Source: Owenia fusiformis
Taxonomy: Eukaryota > Annelida > Polychaeta > Sabellida > Oweniidae
DNA length: 64,000 nt
Direction: 5' to 3'
Assembly: GCA_903813345.2 (NCBI GenBank)
Contig: CAIIXF020000004.1
Span: forward strand, 7,647,525 to 7,711,524
In this document: piece after piece, positions 53,212-64,000 of the stretch
Layout: the number at the start of each line of letters is the position of its first letter
How positions within the stretch are numbered: the first letter of the stretch is position 1
The notes under the pieces: generated by a model
What the model saw: the letters and a program-made list of their open reading frames with translations, nothing else
Told to the model about the DNA's origin: nothing
Databases searched by the model: none
Made by a program: the position numbers and the translations under genes

Positions 53212-54464
53212 TGATATTAACCAATAGGAGAGTGTTTATATCAACCAATAGGATATGAAACTGAGATTGACCATTAACCAATAGGAAATGAGACTGAGAT
53301 TGAATAAGCAATTGTATTGGATAACATGTATAATGCTACAAATTAGTAGACGTCTCTCTTTTGACAATCTGTGTCTTGTTTGACATGAAACTCAAATTAA
53401 AACTTAAAGAATTGCAACCATTTTGATTTGAGCAGCCATTTTGAATAAACACAGTATTTAGGTTAAGCAGAGTTTGGAGGCTATTTAGGAAAGCCCCTAC
53501 TAAGTGTTATATAGTATCATTATTTGAATATGAAACAGTCGGAAATGAATCCAAGTTTTAGTAAAAATGTCATTTTTGGAAGATTTTTGCTGTCAGTTTA
53601 GATTTTGGGAAAATACAGATGCCTTTTCAACCCAATTGTTTTTCCACAATTATTGTTGATATTTTAATTTGTTACGAGGGAAGTGTCCACAAGTCTAAAA
53701 ATTGTTTATGGGCAATAGAAAATGCTTTTATAATGTGTGTATTTAATATTTATATAAAGTGAAAATATTTATATAAAGTGAATATAATGTGTATCATTGA
53801 AATAAGCAACAGTAGAATAAATGATTTTATAACTCATTAATCATTGGGTATTTTGTTTATTATATTTGTGCTTGATATTTTATTTATTTATTCAGAACTA
53901 CGCTTTTGTATCAGCGGCACACTTCACAGGTGCGTTTTTACAATAAAACATAACATATCTAAAACTGAGTCTTAAGAATCTTTAAGATTGCACTATATGG
54001 TTTCGTTTATTACACGGATTGCACCTTTCATAAGTTGGTAATAATTCAAATGGTAATAGAATATTTTTATTTTTACCTCTTTAGCACCAAGCTTTAAATA
54101 TGATGTGAAACTAGAGCCGCTTAATCTCAGATCAAACCGCGCCATGCAATTGCTAGATCAATCATTCTTCTTCAGGAATTCTGTTGGAAGCCAGTTCTGA
54201 TCCAATGCGTAGATGTCATGCAATCCAAAAAATCGGTTTTCTCTTTACTTGGATTATTTCTTTACTAATGCTTCTGATTCAGTAGGGATATAGGGAAGCC
54301 CTCTGTCAGTCAGTCCCTCCGTCAATCTGTCCGTCCGTCCGGAAGATAACTCAAATATTAGTTGACAAATTTCTTCATATCTGATGTGTATTGCTGAATT
54401 GTTCTACGCAAAAAAATCCAAGATGGCCTCCACTTAAAAAATAACGGGAATTTTTGCGAAAATA
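53212..54464. other. VWA8 3' UTR and intergenic sequence
   Basis: Aside from the small UTR repeats and AATAAA, there is a run of ccgtccgtccgg-type sequence near 54325-54345. No gene recognised. Confidence 0.5.
53816..53821 (+). terminator. candidate VWA8 polyadenylation signal
   Basis: The first AATAAA seen downstream of the VWA8 stop is here, about 605 nt into the putative 3' UTR. A second possible signal (caataaaac) lies near 53940. The UTR opens with about three imperfect copies of a ~28-nt unit (aaccaataggaaatgagact) at 53218-53310. Confidence 0.4.
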
Positions 54465-54468
54465 TTAA

Positions 54469-57400
54469 AGGCCCACTATACTTAATTTAGAAGAAAAAAG
54501 AAAAATATAATCATTGAAACATGTTACACACTTGTTCAAATGTGAAACAAAGTCTGATTTGCCTTAATATTGAACCAAGAAAAATAAAATAAAAGTTCAG
54601 AGATCATTAGTAGTGCAGGCACATGCTAAACAAAGTGCATGTTTTAAATTACTTTGATTCAAAAGATGGCAACACTTCTATAAAAATGAATGTATCATGT
54701 AATACAAACAACTTCCACGGGTTGTATCCAAAGCCCCGTTATAATTGAGAGGTCGCGAGCAAGTTCCCGCTGAAATCACGAGCAAAGTCCTTTTTATTTA
54801 ATTCATCTGGAAATATGGACCAAAAAGGTAAAAATACGCATTACTGTTCTTTGATACTTTAGGTATACTTTCAGAACAGGTATATCTTCACAAACAATGA
54901 CATGAAAGATAACTATTTTTACTGGCATGGAAGAAACGGGCGTCAATACGCACGTTTGCATAATTTACTGTTAACATATTACTTTTATGGTTAAAATAGA
55001 GACAAGAACTACGATATACATACCTCATTATGAATATTGGACCAACATTGTATGTATTGATAAGTTCTTTTTCAAAAACATCCACTGTGGGGGGTGAAAT
55101 ACATCATTGAAGATGTGCCAGTGGCCCCGCTGAAATTATGAGGAAGCCCCGCTGAAAACATGAGGAGGTCCCGCTGAAAACAGGAGCAGATATCACGAGT
55201 ACCCGCTTCGATCACGAGGAAAGCTCATTACTATTACATAAAATATTGAGGTTCTTCAAATAAACGTACACGAAAGACCAAGTTAAGTACTTCTAATAAT
55301 TACTGTATATATACCCTGTACTGTTTCATTCTAGGGCCAGGTTTCTAATGTTTCCATTCCAACTTCAAGCCACCAGAGATTTCGTCAAACATTTTATAGA
55401 GTTGCATCCATATCAAAATGTATAGGAGAAAGGTGGATATCATTTCAAGAATGAACTTAATTGAAGCCTGAGGTTCAGGGTAATAAGTCTTGTATTAAAC
55501 AAAGACACCCCAAGTTGCAAGAAGATGAAATTTAGAGAGAAAGGAGAACCACAAAGTCTCCATGATAATTCAGGTTCTACTTTTATAATTTAACAATAAC
55601 ATTTAACAATAACATTCAAGTTTTTGTTTTTAAATATTTATTAAAATAATGATGATTTGTATTCCATACCTGATAATTTTCAGGGACATCAACCGGGAAT
55701 ATATTCCATATCCGGGCAAATATTTTTCGTATGTCCCGCTCAAACGTGGATCCGGGACATATAAATTGTATGTCCTGCATAAGCCATTTTCCTGGACATA
55801 TTGTCACGCGGTAAACACGATACAAATATATGTCATATTCCACAATGAATATGGCATATTCACTTGTGGAGTATGACAGATTCACCTGCGGTAAATGGCA
55901 TACTCACCTGCGGTGTAAGGCATATTCTGCAAGTGAGTATGACATATTCTGCGAGCATGGGGTATTTACTGAAATCAATGTATCACATATTCAATACGGA
56001 ATATGCCATACTCACCTGCGGAATACGCCATATACCACAGCTGAATATGGCATACACACCCGTTTCACAAATACCACGCAACCATGAATATATGCCATAT
56101 TCCGCGTAACACATACGATGTTACGCGGAGTATGGCATACATTTATGGTTGCGTGGTATTTGTGATACGGGTATACAGTATATGCCATACTCACCTGGCA
56201 TATTCCGCAGGTGAGTATGCGATATTTCGCCGTGAATATGCGATAAATTGATTTCAGTGAATACCTGATAGTCACCTGCAGAATATGTCATACTCACTTG
56301 CCAAATATGTCATATACCGCAGGTGAAAATGACACAATGATTACCCGTTTGTTCAATCAATGCAAATGACAATTGCGTACTTCCGTATCGTGTTCTCATT
56401 GCTTAGTGGGTATGCAATATACTGCAGCTGAATCTGTCATACATCGCAAGTGAATATGCCATATTTATTGCAGAATATGACACATATTTGCATCATGTTT
56501 TCCGCGTAACACATGCGTTTAACATAACCTACGATTAATTGTTAATGATGAAATTATTTGATTATTATTATTTCGGACTCATAATCGGATGATGTTCTCC
56601 TTTGTTACTTACATCTAGCAGTTGATCCATAAATTGCCTTTTCAAACGTGTGCGCCATTGGTGCTGAATCCCCTAAGGTAGTAATATACTGAACTACAGT
56701 ATAATGTAACTTCAGTGAAATATAAATATATATTGCATACAAAGAAGAACGAGTTGTTTGAAACTTGTCAAAAGTCGTGGAATGGATTTAAATCTTCTCT
56801 TGGTAAATTTCTCGATGGAGTCAGGTCGAAATACATTAAGTGAAATGGTTTTATTGGAATCATGCTCGTAGCCAGCTTTTGGTAAGGGGGGGGGGGTTGC
56901 TCGAACCGATAATAACAATGACAATGATATATGATATATATGTGCTCTGTAGAGTATCAATAATTAATATATTTATGACGTTGGCTACAGTCGTGGCAGA
57001 TTTGCAAAGTCAAATCGGTCTTCACTCCATTTTAGAGATCCACTTGCTCCTGATTTCAGCGGGACCTCCTCATGTTTTCAGCGGGGCCTCCTCATGTTTT
57101 CAGCGGGATCTTTAGTTTATTGCTCATGGTAGAAGCGGGGCCTCAAGGGATATGCTAAAATTGAAATATATAATTTTTTGTGAAACTTTAGGAAGTGAAA
57201 CTCACAATACCTTCATTTCATATTACTATGACCATTTCAACTGAAGGGCAATGGCCTTCTTCAGCTATAAAATATAGAAATATATAGATAAAGATTCAAG
57301 ATGATACATTCTCTCTCCAATTATCGAATAACAAAACTCAGAACATCAGCTCGTGATCCTTTTTTGCAGAAGTTGCTTTTTAGTATCAATACCATGTAAT

Positions 57401-57770
57401 AATTGAGTAAAATTAAATGAAAACGCTTTTTACAACATACAATTTAAGTAAACAAAAGATAACCCTTCTTTTCTTTTAATTGCTCGCGATTTCAGCGGGT
57501 ATTTGCTCGCGATTTCTAAATCATAGCGGGGCTTTAGATACTACCCGTGAACTTCGCCATCTTTCAATGACATTGATAAAAACTTGATATATAAAGCTTG
57601 ACAGATCGAAAACGTATTTTGATTAATTATTGTAAGCTTTGATGTCCGTTTGAGCTTTTGTTGGTGTCAAATGAAAGATAAGGTTCTCATCAATACATTG
57701 GACATTCTATAGAATTCAAATGTAAGTCTTTATTTTGCCCAAAAACATTTAAAATACGCAAAGTAGGCCT
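54469..57770. mobile_element. 3.3-kb TTAA-flanked element with inverted, palindromic interior
   Basis: TTAA lies on both sides (54465-54468, 57771-57774). Termini aggcccactatactt and aaagtaggcct are inverted copies. Further in, aaagatggc...cacgggttgtatccaaagccccg (54662-54745) is matched in reverse by 57475-57575, and gaagccccgctgaaaacatgaggaggtccc (55140-55190) by 57055-57115. No transposase is encoded, so this looks like a large non-autonomous foldback of the TTAA-target type. Confidence 0.7.
55790..56530. repeat. palindromic field of TATGCCATA and CACCTGCGG motifs
   Basis: The motifs atatgccata(t/c)tc and tcacctgcgg(a/t) or their complements recur more than ten times in both orientations. 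The core is a palindrome centred near 56107 (acccgtttcacaaataccac...ccgcgtaac / gttacgcgg...gtggtatttgtgatacgggt). It sits in the middle of the 3.3-kb element. Confidence 0.85.
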
Positions 57771-57779
57771 TTAAGTTTT

Positions 57780-58665
57780 TCATTTTAAATCAAAGTGATA
57801 AATATTATTGTTTGAATCTATTTCACATATACTCCGTGTTTTCACCCTGACCCCCAGGAGCCATGTATAGGGGGGGTCGGGAAAACAGGAATTTGCGTTA
57901 ATTTTGAGACGTTTTAAAGTATAGCTTTATTATTCTCAATTCAGAGTAGATTGCAAATATTGTATCGTTTTTCCGATTCGGGCATCGTACAATTCAAAAT
58001 GGTTGCCTTATGTGGGATTTCCCAATAATTTTCTGATCTCTTCTAAATATGGCTATATTGTACTCAAACTGAAAGAATTTTAGAGTAGATCACAATTATG
58101 ATATTGTTTTACAGAAAATTCAAAATGGCTGTCTCTCGTATAAGGAATTCGCCATTACTTAGAGATCACTTTCAGGTATGATATTGATACAACAATGGAT
58201 TTCAAATATCTATTCAAGGGAAGAGTAGATCGTAAATAGTATATTGTGACATATACAGATTCATGAATATAAAGAAAAGCTGCACGAATAGCGGAGTAGC
58301 CTATTAATAAATTGAAAATTACATTTCAAACGGGAAAAGTATCTAGTCGCATTTTTAGACTTGCTTTTCAGTGAATCGAATGATAAATAAAAAAAATTAC
58401 AACATGCATATTTAGTGATGATGTTCTTTTAAACAGATTTTTTAATCCATGATATATTTTTTAATTAAATTAAAGGAAACTTTGCCATCGTATTTCGTCC
58501 GCAAGTGTTTACAATGCTATCCTGAGATAACATGATCGTACTGACTGGCAAATTAATTAAAAACTGTTCAAGGTGGAAGACCTACCACCTACGTGCGTTT
58601 GTTGTTTACGTCACTTGATACTATATATTTTTTATACGAGTTTATTATTACATTAATATGAATAT
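57780..58665. other. intergenic, nothing recognised
   Basis: AT-rich; no element or ORF supported. Confidence 0.5.
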
Positions 58666-58670
58666 TATAC

Positions 58671-58807
58671 AAATACTGGATGATCAGGAGCTGGATATGG
58701 CAGAATACCTATTCGAGAAAAAATATTGGGCGAGGCGGCAGCCGAGCCCAATATTTTTTCGAGGATAGGTATTCTGGCCATATCCAGCTCCTGATCATCC
58801 AGTATTT
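58671..58807. repeat. palindrome with CGAG-GC-GGCA-GC-CGAG tip
   Basis: aaatactggatgatcaggag pairs with ctcctgatcatccagtattt and aatattggg with cccaatatt. The tip CGAGGCGGCAGCCGAG is at 58731-58746. A CCAAT-like box (59248) and the inverted pair ttattatgcacctc/gaggtgcataataa (58812, 59271) lie to the right. Confidence 0.92.
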
Positions 58808-59552
58808 GTTTTATTATGCACCTCCCAATGAAAGTTAAGTGGAGTACTTACAGTTTAGTTGACATTATTTTGACATTTATTTATTTTTTCTTTCAAAACT
58901 CAGACCGGACTTCCGGCCAGTTTATTCGCTACACTGGACGGAAATATTTGAACCGGGAATTTAATTTTTATTTATTCGAGACGTTCTTGCAGAATTATAT
59001 GTAACTTTTGAATGATAAGGGTAATTGTGATTGATTAAGTGCATCTTTTTCTTCTATTTTCCGCCAGTTTCAGATGTACGCTTTAAGTAGTACTCCAGTT
59101 ATTAAGAAATAAAACTCTGAAGTGGGAATGTTGCAAAAACATTGAAAAAAATATCCGACCCTTTTTCTCGAAATGGTCAGATATTAAAAAAATATCCAGC
59201 AGTTTTCAGAAAAGAGCAGAGTATTGCCAAATTACAAGCAACTAAGAACCAATCAGATTTGAGTATTTTAATGAGGTGCATAATAACATATATTATCAGA
59301 ATTAACGCAATAATAAATATTATACAACATTTGTTATTGATAACGTGAAAAATTATCACAGGTGAGTATTAGCAGGAGGTCGTCTCCCGCTGTGCTCCGC
59401 CGGACATGGGCCGCAAACGAATATTGGCGTGATTACATTACCACGTCTCACTATCTTATTTTGACAGTGCTACCTTTACAAGTTCCGGAGCTGTCAAACG
59501 AGAGTGTGTCAACACTAGAGTCGATCAACAACTTATGCCATGGTCACATTTG

Positions 59553-59651
59553 CTCAAATTGTCAACACCGATGCCCGGTCGATGAGTACGAGTTCAAATC
59601 TGAATGCAATTTTGAACAAAATACTCATCGGACGGGAGCCGGTGTCAACGT
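59553..59651. repeat. palindrome gtcaacaccg...cggtgtcaac
   Basis: Left arm gtcaacaccgatgcccggtc gatgagta; right arm tactcatcggacgggagccg gtgtcaac, with a ~35-nt loop. Confidence 0.8.
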
Positions 59652-59654
59652 AAA

Positions 59655-59815
59655 TATAGTCCATCAGTAAATATAGTCCGGGGTTATATTGTATACCAAT
59701 ACAGAAAATATGGTCCGGTTAAGACAATACACCCTAGGACACCAAGTCCGGGGGACCTGGTGTCCTGGGGTGTATGGTCCCACGGACCATATATTCAGGG
59801 AGACTGTATTTACTC
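59655..59815. repeat. palindrome around caccctaggacaccaagtcc
   Basis: caccctaggacaccaagtcc pairs with ggacctggtgtcctggggtg across a short CGGGG spacer. The outer arms ccggttaagac.../ggaccatatattcaggg are weaker. Confidence 0.7.
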
Positions 59816-59899
59816 TGATAATCGGAGCACATCTGACCACGGCATTACACTGAACTATCACACAATTTTATTTTCTATTGTAGTACACACCAGGCTATA

Positions 59900-59970
59900 C
59901 TGGCGGATCTAGGGGGGGGCAGAAAAAAATTCTGGGCCCAAAATTATGTAAGGCCTCAAAAATGGGCCTT
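59900..59970 (+). mobile_element. hAT-type terminal fragment (ctggcggatctaggggggg)
   Basis: This is a single end resembling the cagtggcggatcc terminus at 62362, followed by GGGCCC-rich sequence as in that element. No partner end was found nearby. Confidence 0.5.
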
Positions 59971-60194
59971 TTTATGTGAGATTTCACGAGATGTTTTAGC
60001 AAAACGTCTATACACAAGTGATTGCCATTTTGAATCTTTGCAACGTATATCGAAAGTGCGATAACCCTGGTTTGAGAGATTTTCATAATATGATGTTTTG
60101 CAAAACGAGGATACGATGAGGGGGTAATTATGTATACAACATGGCAAAAATAAGTTTTCGATGCGGGGTACATGTAATTAAAATATCTAAATGA

Positions 60195-60420
60195 ATAATA
60201 ATAACGTCCGGCGAGTGGCTGTTTGTGGTTGGCGGTCGGCGTCTGTAACAAAGTCCTACAATTTCAAAAAACTCAGAGTTGTACTAAAACCATTGTCAGA
60301 ATCTCTTATTAGCTTTTACCTTCTCAAGGTCATTATAGGTCAAAAAGGTGTTTCCCAACTCGAATTTCATAAAAGTAGTTGTCGCCAATTGAACTGCATA
60401 ATATAAAAACATGCATCAGT
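60195..60420 (+). repeat. 'gtcaccacc' family copy
   Basis: gtggctgtttgtggttggcg, gtcggcgtctgtaacaaa and caaggtcattataggtcaa match the copy at 49668. Confidence 0.6.
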
Positions 60421-60979
60421 CACATTTACCTCTAGCTTGTTTGTCTTTCTTTTTCCTTTATTAAATATTGATGTTATATATAATAGGAATTATTTTTCTA
60501 ATGCCCTATTAGGGCCAAACGTACATCCAACAATAAAAATAAATCAAAGTAAAAATATTTAAAACGTTCTTCAAATTACATAATTTATAAGCTGTTACCT
60601 TGATCTCTACCAATCATGTCAGCTATTTCTTTAAAAATGATCCTCTCACTAGTCAAAATAAAAATTGTCTTATGATGATCACTCATATTTTTAATGTAAT
60701 GTTGTCTGATATTCTTTAATTGTTTACATTTAAACAAAAATGGGTTACATTTTTCACTACTACGGATCTATACATATTTTACAAAATCGCCCATTTAAAT
60801 CAATAATTGGTCTCGTGTATCGACCTCTCTCAGCTGGGAGGCAAGACCAAAAAATCAATTGTTATTTCAAGGTTGTGGTTGCTAATAATAGTCTAGCGAG
60901 CTGTCATTGATATTTTAGCCCTGATACACACAAACGCCGTTCTGAAATCACGTACAGTACATTGAGAGAATGTTACCGG

Positions 60980-61375
60980 ATGGAAAGGACGATTCTCGGT
61001 TTGGAGAATAGTCTCCTGGGCTAATAATTTTTTCATGAAAAATATAGAAATATTACCCAAATTAAACTATGAGTATTCAAAAGAGGACATTTAAATCTAC
61101 AAGATGTAAAAATAACAAATTGGTCTGAAGCAGGGATAACGCTCAATTAGACCGATTCAATAAAATACAAGTCTCGATTTGGGGAAAGAAGTTCATCAGT
61201 GTACTGCGCTAATATTTTTTGCGAAAAATTTAGAAATATTACCCAATTTAAATTATGACTATTCAAAAGAAGACATTCAAATCTATATTATGTAAAAAAT
61301 CAAATTTGTCCGAAGCAGGGATAATGCTCATTTAGATTGATGAACTTCGTTCTCCAAACCGAGAATCGTCCTTTT
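60980..61375. repeat. ~200-bp tandem duplication bounded by inverted ggacgattctcggtttggaga
   Basis: aatatagaaatattacccaa...gaagcagggataa occurs twice (about 61038-61135 and 61225-61322), and ggacgattctcggtttggag (60986) is inverted at 61351 (ctccaaaccgagaatcgtcc). It resembles a small foldback element. Confidence 0.7.
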
Positions 61376-62361
61376 GAGTATGATTCTCTTTGAGAATGGT
61401 ACCAATCTGTTGGAAAACTGAGCTGTCCAGTACTGTGTGGTATTGCTGCAGATTGGCTGTATAAAGCAGAAGTTTTAACAAGTGTGGTTTTTAAATCATG
61501 AATATGTAGTGCCTTGTAAGTAAAACATGGCATTTGTCTCAGGGGCAGTGGCGTAGCTACGTGTACGCCAAGTACGCCCAGGCGTACTCTCAAATTTTAA
61601 GAAAAAATAAAATTTACCTGATTAATTGTGATGAAAAATAAATATTTTACCAAGATTCCAGGCAATCTGCCAAATTTGAACGTTGGGAACTTGTTCGACG
61701 GATTCGAAACAGATCTTGAGGCTGGAGATGTACAAGAGCTTCAAAATGAAGTAACACGGTGGAGCCATAAATGACAACAAGTTGCTCTAGGGAACATCCC
61801 AGCAACTCTTATTGACACTATTCAACAGACCCCCCCCCCCCCAGCCTCTTTACCCCGATGTCTACACAGATAACAGTTGTTGCCTTAGTTAGCTAATAAT
61901 ATAACCTAATGTAACCTAATGTCATATGCTTTTATAATTAAGTTGCTGGACTATTATTGATTTTATATGTTGGCATTAGTGCTTTAGTTAATGCACCTTT
62001 AGTCATAAATCAGAGCAGAATACATAGCATTCCTTTGCCATTGCTGATTCAGTCTTGTGTAATCCTTGTGTAACCTCTTGTGTAACCCCTTGCTTTATTA
62101 TAACTTCCAATCAATGTGCTAGAATATAGCTTTGCAAACCCTTTGCCCAAATAAGGAAACTCCTGTTTCATAACTAACCAATCACAACGCAATGCATACT
62201 AATATCCCTGTTAAGCTTTGGTCATGCTTGTAAGCTGAAGAATTAAGTTTAGTCTGGGTCTGGTCCTGGTCTCCTGAAGTGTGAAGTACAAATAAAGAAA
62301 CCAAAAGAACAACCTTGCGTCTTGTTAGACAACACTACAATTGCTGAACAATAGACGACAA

Positions 62362-62656
62362 CAGTGGCGGATCCAGGAACCAACAAGTGGGGGGGGGGCC
62401 CAAATTTGAGGTCCGAGAAAAAAAATTTGGGCCCCTAAAACCGAATAGTGGGCCCAAATTTTGAAAATTTGAGGCCCATTTTTTCAAAATTGGGCCTAAA
62501 ATTAAAAAAATAAGGCCTTAGAAGGCCCATAATGACCAAAAGGCCCACTTTTTGGGGCCTTAGGCCTAAAATTTTTTTGGGCCCAACTTTTTTTTCTGGG
62601 CCAACCTTAGGGGGGGGGGCCGGGCCCCATGGGCCCCCCCCCCCGAATCCGCCATA
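62362..62656. mobile_element. hAT-like MITE rich in GGGCCC, nested
   Basis: Left end cagtggcggatccagg; right end cgaatccgccatag. Between them are many aggcccatt/gggcccaaa motifs on both strands, plus G and C runs. Low-complexity runs may be misassembled. Confidence 0.7.
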
Positions 62657-62659
62657 GAG

Positions 62660-63080
62660 ATTGTTAAGATCCGAAATGGAGTTGAAACGGTCGTGTAACT
62701 GTTCTTTTATTGTTAATCATCTTGTGAGCTAGATAAAAACAAACACAGAAAAATAATAATATCTCATGGAGAATGACCACAAAAGCTTAAAACAATGAGC
62801 CTCATACATACAGTTTTAGGTAGCCTAAAAAATAAAATCGCCTTGATAGACGGCTTCGATCGCCGATGGCATGATTATATAGAATCTGTCTATTTTGTTT
62901 CCCGAATATTATCTGTTAATACAGTTAATTCAATCCCTTTAAAAAGCTATGTCAAAATGATCAAACAATACATATTTCCTTCATTGAATTAAGAGTGTTT
63001 AGTGTGTCCCCTATCTTCTGAACACCCGGGATCTTCCTTTTTTATGGAACCATCGTTTTGTTAATTTTGATAAAACCGGG
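62660..63080. other. internal part of the hAT remnant, unrecognised
   Basis: A short + frame at 62795-62992 (MSLIHTVLGSLKNKIAL...) has no recognised family. Confidence 0.4.
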
Positions 63081-63635
63081 AAATCATACGGGCGTACACT
63101 CGCAAAATGGGCTAGCTACGCCTCTGAGGGGTGCTCCATTCGGGCTGATAAATAGTACCCCGAACAGGCTGAATGATGCAGTCATGTTTTTACTCTTTAT
63201 TTGTAATGGAACAACCATTCTTACTGGAATTTTCCAGGTTATGATTTTGACAGGCTTTTTTCAAAAACACTTCACTGTCAATAAAATACAGGTTTTTGCT
63301 TGAACAATTGAACTTTTGACGTCATTTCAAATATTGCCTGGCTATTGAATTTTCGGCCGCCGAAAGTCCTTCCAGATGTATCTGTTGCCATATTGATTAT
63401 GGCTGATTATTGTTGTTATTCATTTTAATTATATTCAATATTATTACAGTGCATTAGGCCAATAAAAAACTTGTTGCTCTGGGTCTGGTTTGTGAAGTGT
63501 TCCCTAGATTAAGCCCAGATAGAGGAGGTCAATCTTCTTGTCAAAGACACGAGTTCAACAAGATCGAACTGTTCAATACTGTCCAAAATCACTGTTCCAC
63601 AAGTAGTTACTTTGACGAAACGTCAATGTAACAAA

Positions 63636-63869
63636 ATGGATGAAATTCCTGGATACGAGTTTTTTGTTTTCTCGTTGGGATTTTATTTTTTGGTAATTTT
63701 TTTACCTCTGTTAATGGCAGGCAAAATTCAGCCTAAAAGGGGAAGTATATTAAACGGTTATAGGGAACGTATGTTAATGTTAGGTCAAATATCGCTGCAC
63801 TATAGTGTGCTACCAGCTACTTTATTAGACGTCCTAGTATTTGTATTCTATTTTGTTTACCACCAATGA
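63636..63869 (+). CDS. small two-pass membrane ORF, hypothetical
   Basis: From an internal Met (MDEIPGYEFFVFSLGFYFLV) this reads 77 residues. It has two hydrophobic segments (FFVFSLGFYFLVIFLPLLMA and LPATLLDVLVFVFYFVYH) around a basic loop (KIQPKRGSILNGYRER). An upstream Met at 63612 is also possible. Nothing else marks it as a gene. It could be a chance ORF or the first exon of a gene to the right. Confidence 0.35.
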   Translation: MDEIPGYEFFVFSLGFYFLVIFLPLLMAGKIQPKRGSILNGYRERMLMLGQISLHYSVLPATLLDVLVFVFYFVYHQ

Positions 63870-64000
63870 ACCTCTTGGGTATGTACCGTATATATATACG
63901 GTCGTAATTAAAATGGCAGATAGACCCAGAAGTACCTCCTTGAAGGAGCCCTGTGTTCTTTTATGTGCACTTATACATAGACATACAAGTACACACCACA

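Larger units (their letters stand above)
61546..63126 (+). mobile_element. hAT-type transposon remnant with transposase fragment
   Basis: The ends cagtggcgtagctacg and gctagctacgcctctg are characteristic hAT termini, with AGGGG on both sides. Near 61690-61830 the + strand encodes LEAGDVQELQNEVTRWSHK, then IPATLIDTIQQT, resembling the segment before the hAT C-terminal dimerisation region (from memory). It is disrupted and contains a second hAT-like insertion at 62362. Confidence 0.7.

Overview
The window is animal (metazoan) genomic DNA, AT-rich and intron-rich. It is dominated by one conserved nuclear gene, split into 25 recognisable coding exons on the + strand (784-53211), which encodes the C-terminal ~1,150 residues of a VWA8 ortholog (von Willebrand factor A domain-containing protein 8, a mitochondrial dynein-like AAA+ ATPase). 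Exon borders were set by codon phase, GT/AG sites and the remembered vertebrate protein. Every phase joins up except for one apparent single-base frameshift in exon 7. The 5' part of the gene lies to the left of the window. Abundant tRNA-derived SINE heads, LINE remnants, many small inverted-repeat transposons and minisatellites suggest a marine invertebrate (lophotrochozoan or ambulacrarian). The species cannot be fixed from the sequence.

Layout. 1-783: LINE reverse-transcriptase remnant on the - strand. 784-12841: exons 1 and 2, separated by an 11.8 kb intron made almost entirely of repeats: a 77-bp array, a ~475-bp satellite block with GGAT microsatellites, three identical hairpins and a 54-bp array. 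12842-17895: exons 3-6. 17896-25780: an intron with an antisense single-exon gene for a PPxY/dileucine membrane protein, a 105-bp array, a foldback element and a rearranged mariner. 25781-40859: exons 7-23, with minisatellites, TTAA-flanked MITEs and a LINE 3' end. 40860-52629: an 11.8 kb intron with a 9-bp-TSD MITE, SINEs, a Crypton-like ORF, a mariner MITE, an antisense intronless class A GPCR gene and a second 54-bp array. 52630-53211: exons 24-25 and the stop. 53212-64000: no conserved gene recognised; a 3.3 kb TTAA-flanked palindromic element, further palindromes and nested hAT-type elements.

The most striking feature is that many tandem arrays in the VWA8 introns contain a splice site plus the adjoining coding sequence. 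About 42 copies of the exon-1 3' end with its 5' splice site follow exon 1. Six copies of the exon-3 5' half (with Walker B) and its 3' splice site precede exon 3. Shorter or decayed versions flank exons 4, 5, 8, 16 and 21, and the last exon of the nested GPCR gene has its tail repeated downstream. A second recurring theme is palindromes whose tip is CGAG-(stem)-GNA-(stem)-CGAG, which should fold into a GNA-loop mini-hairpin with tandem G.A mismatches.
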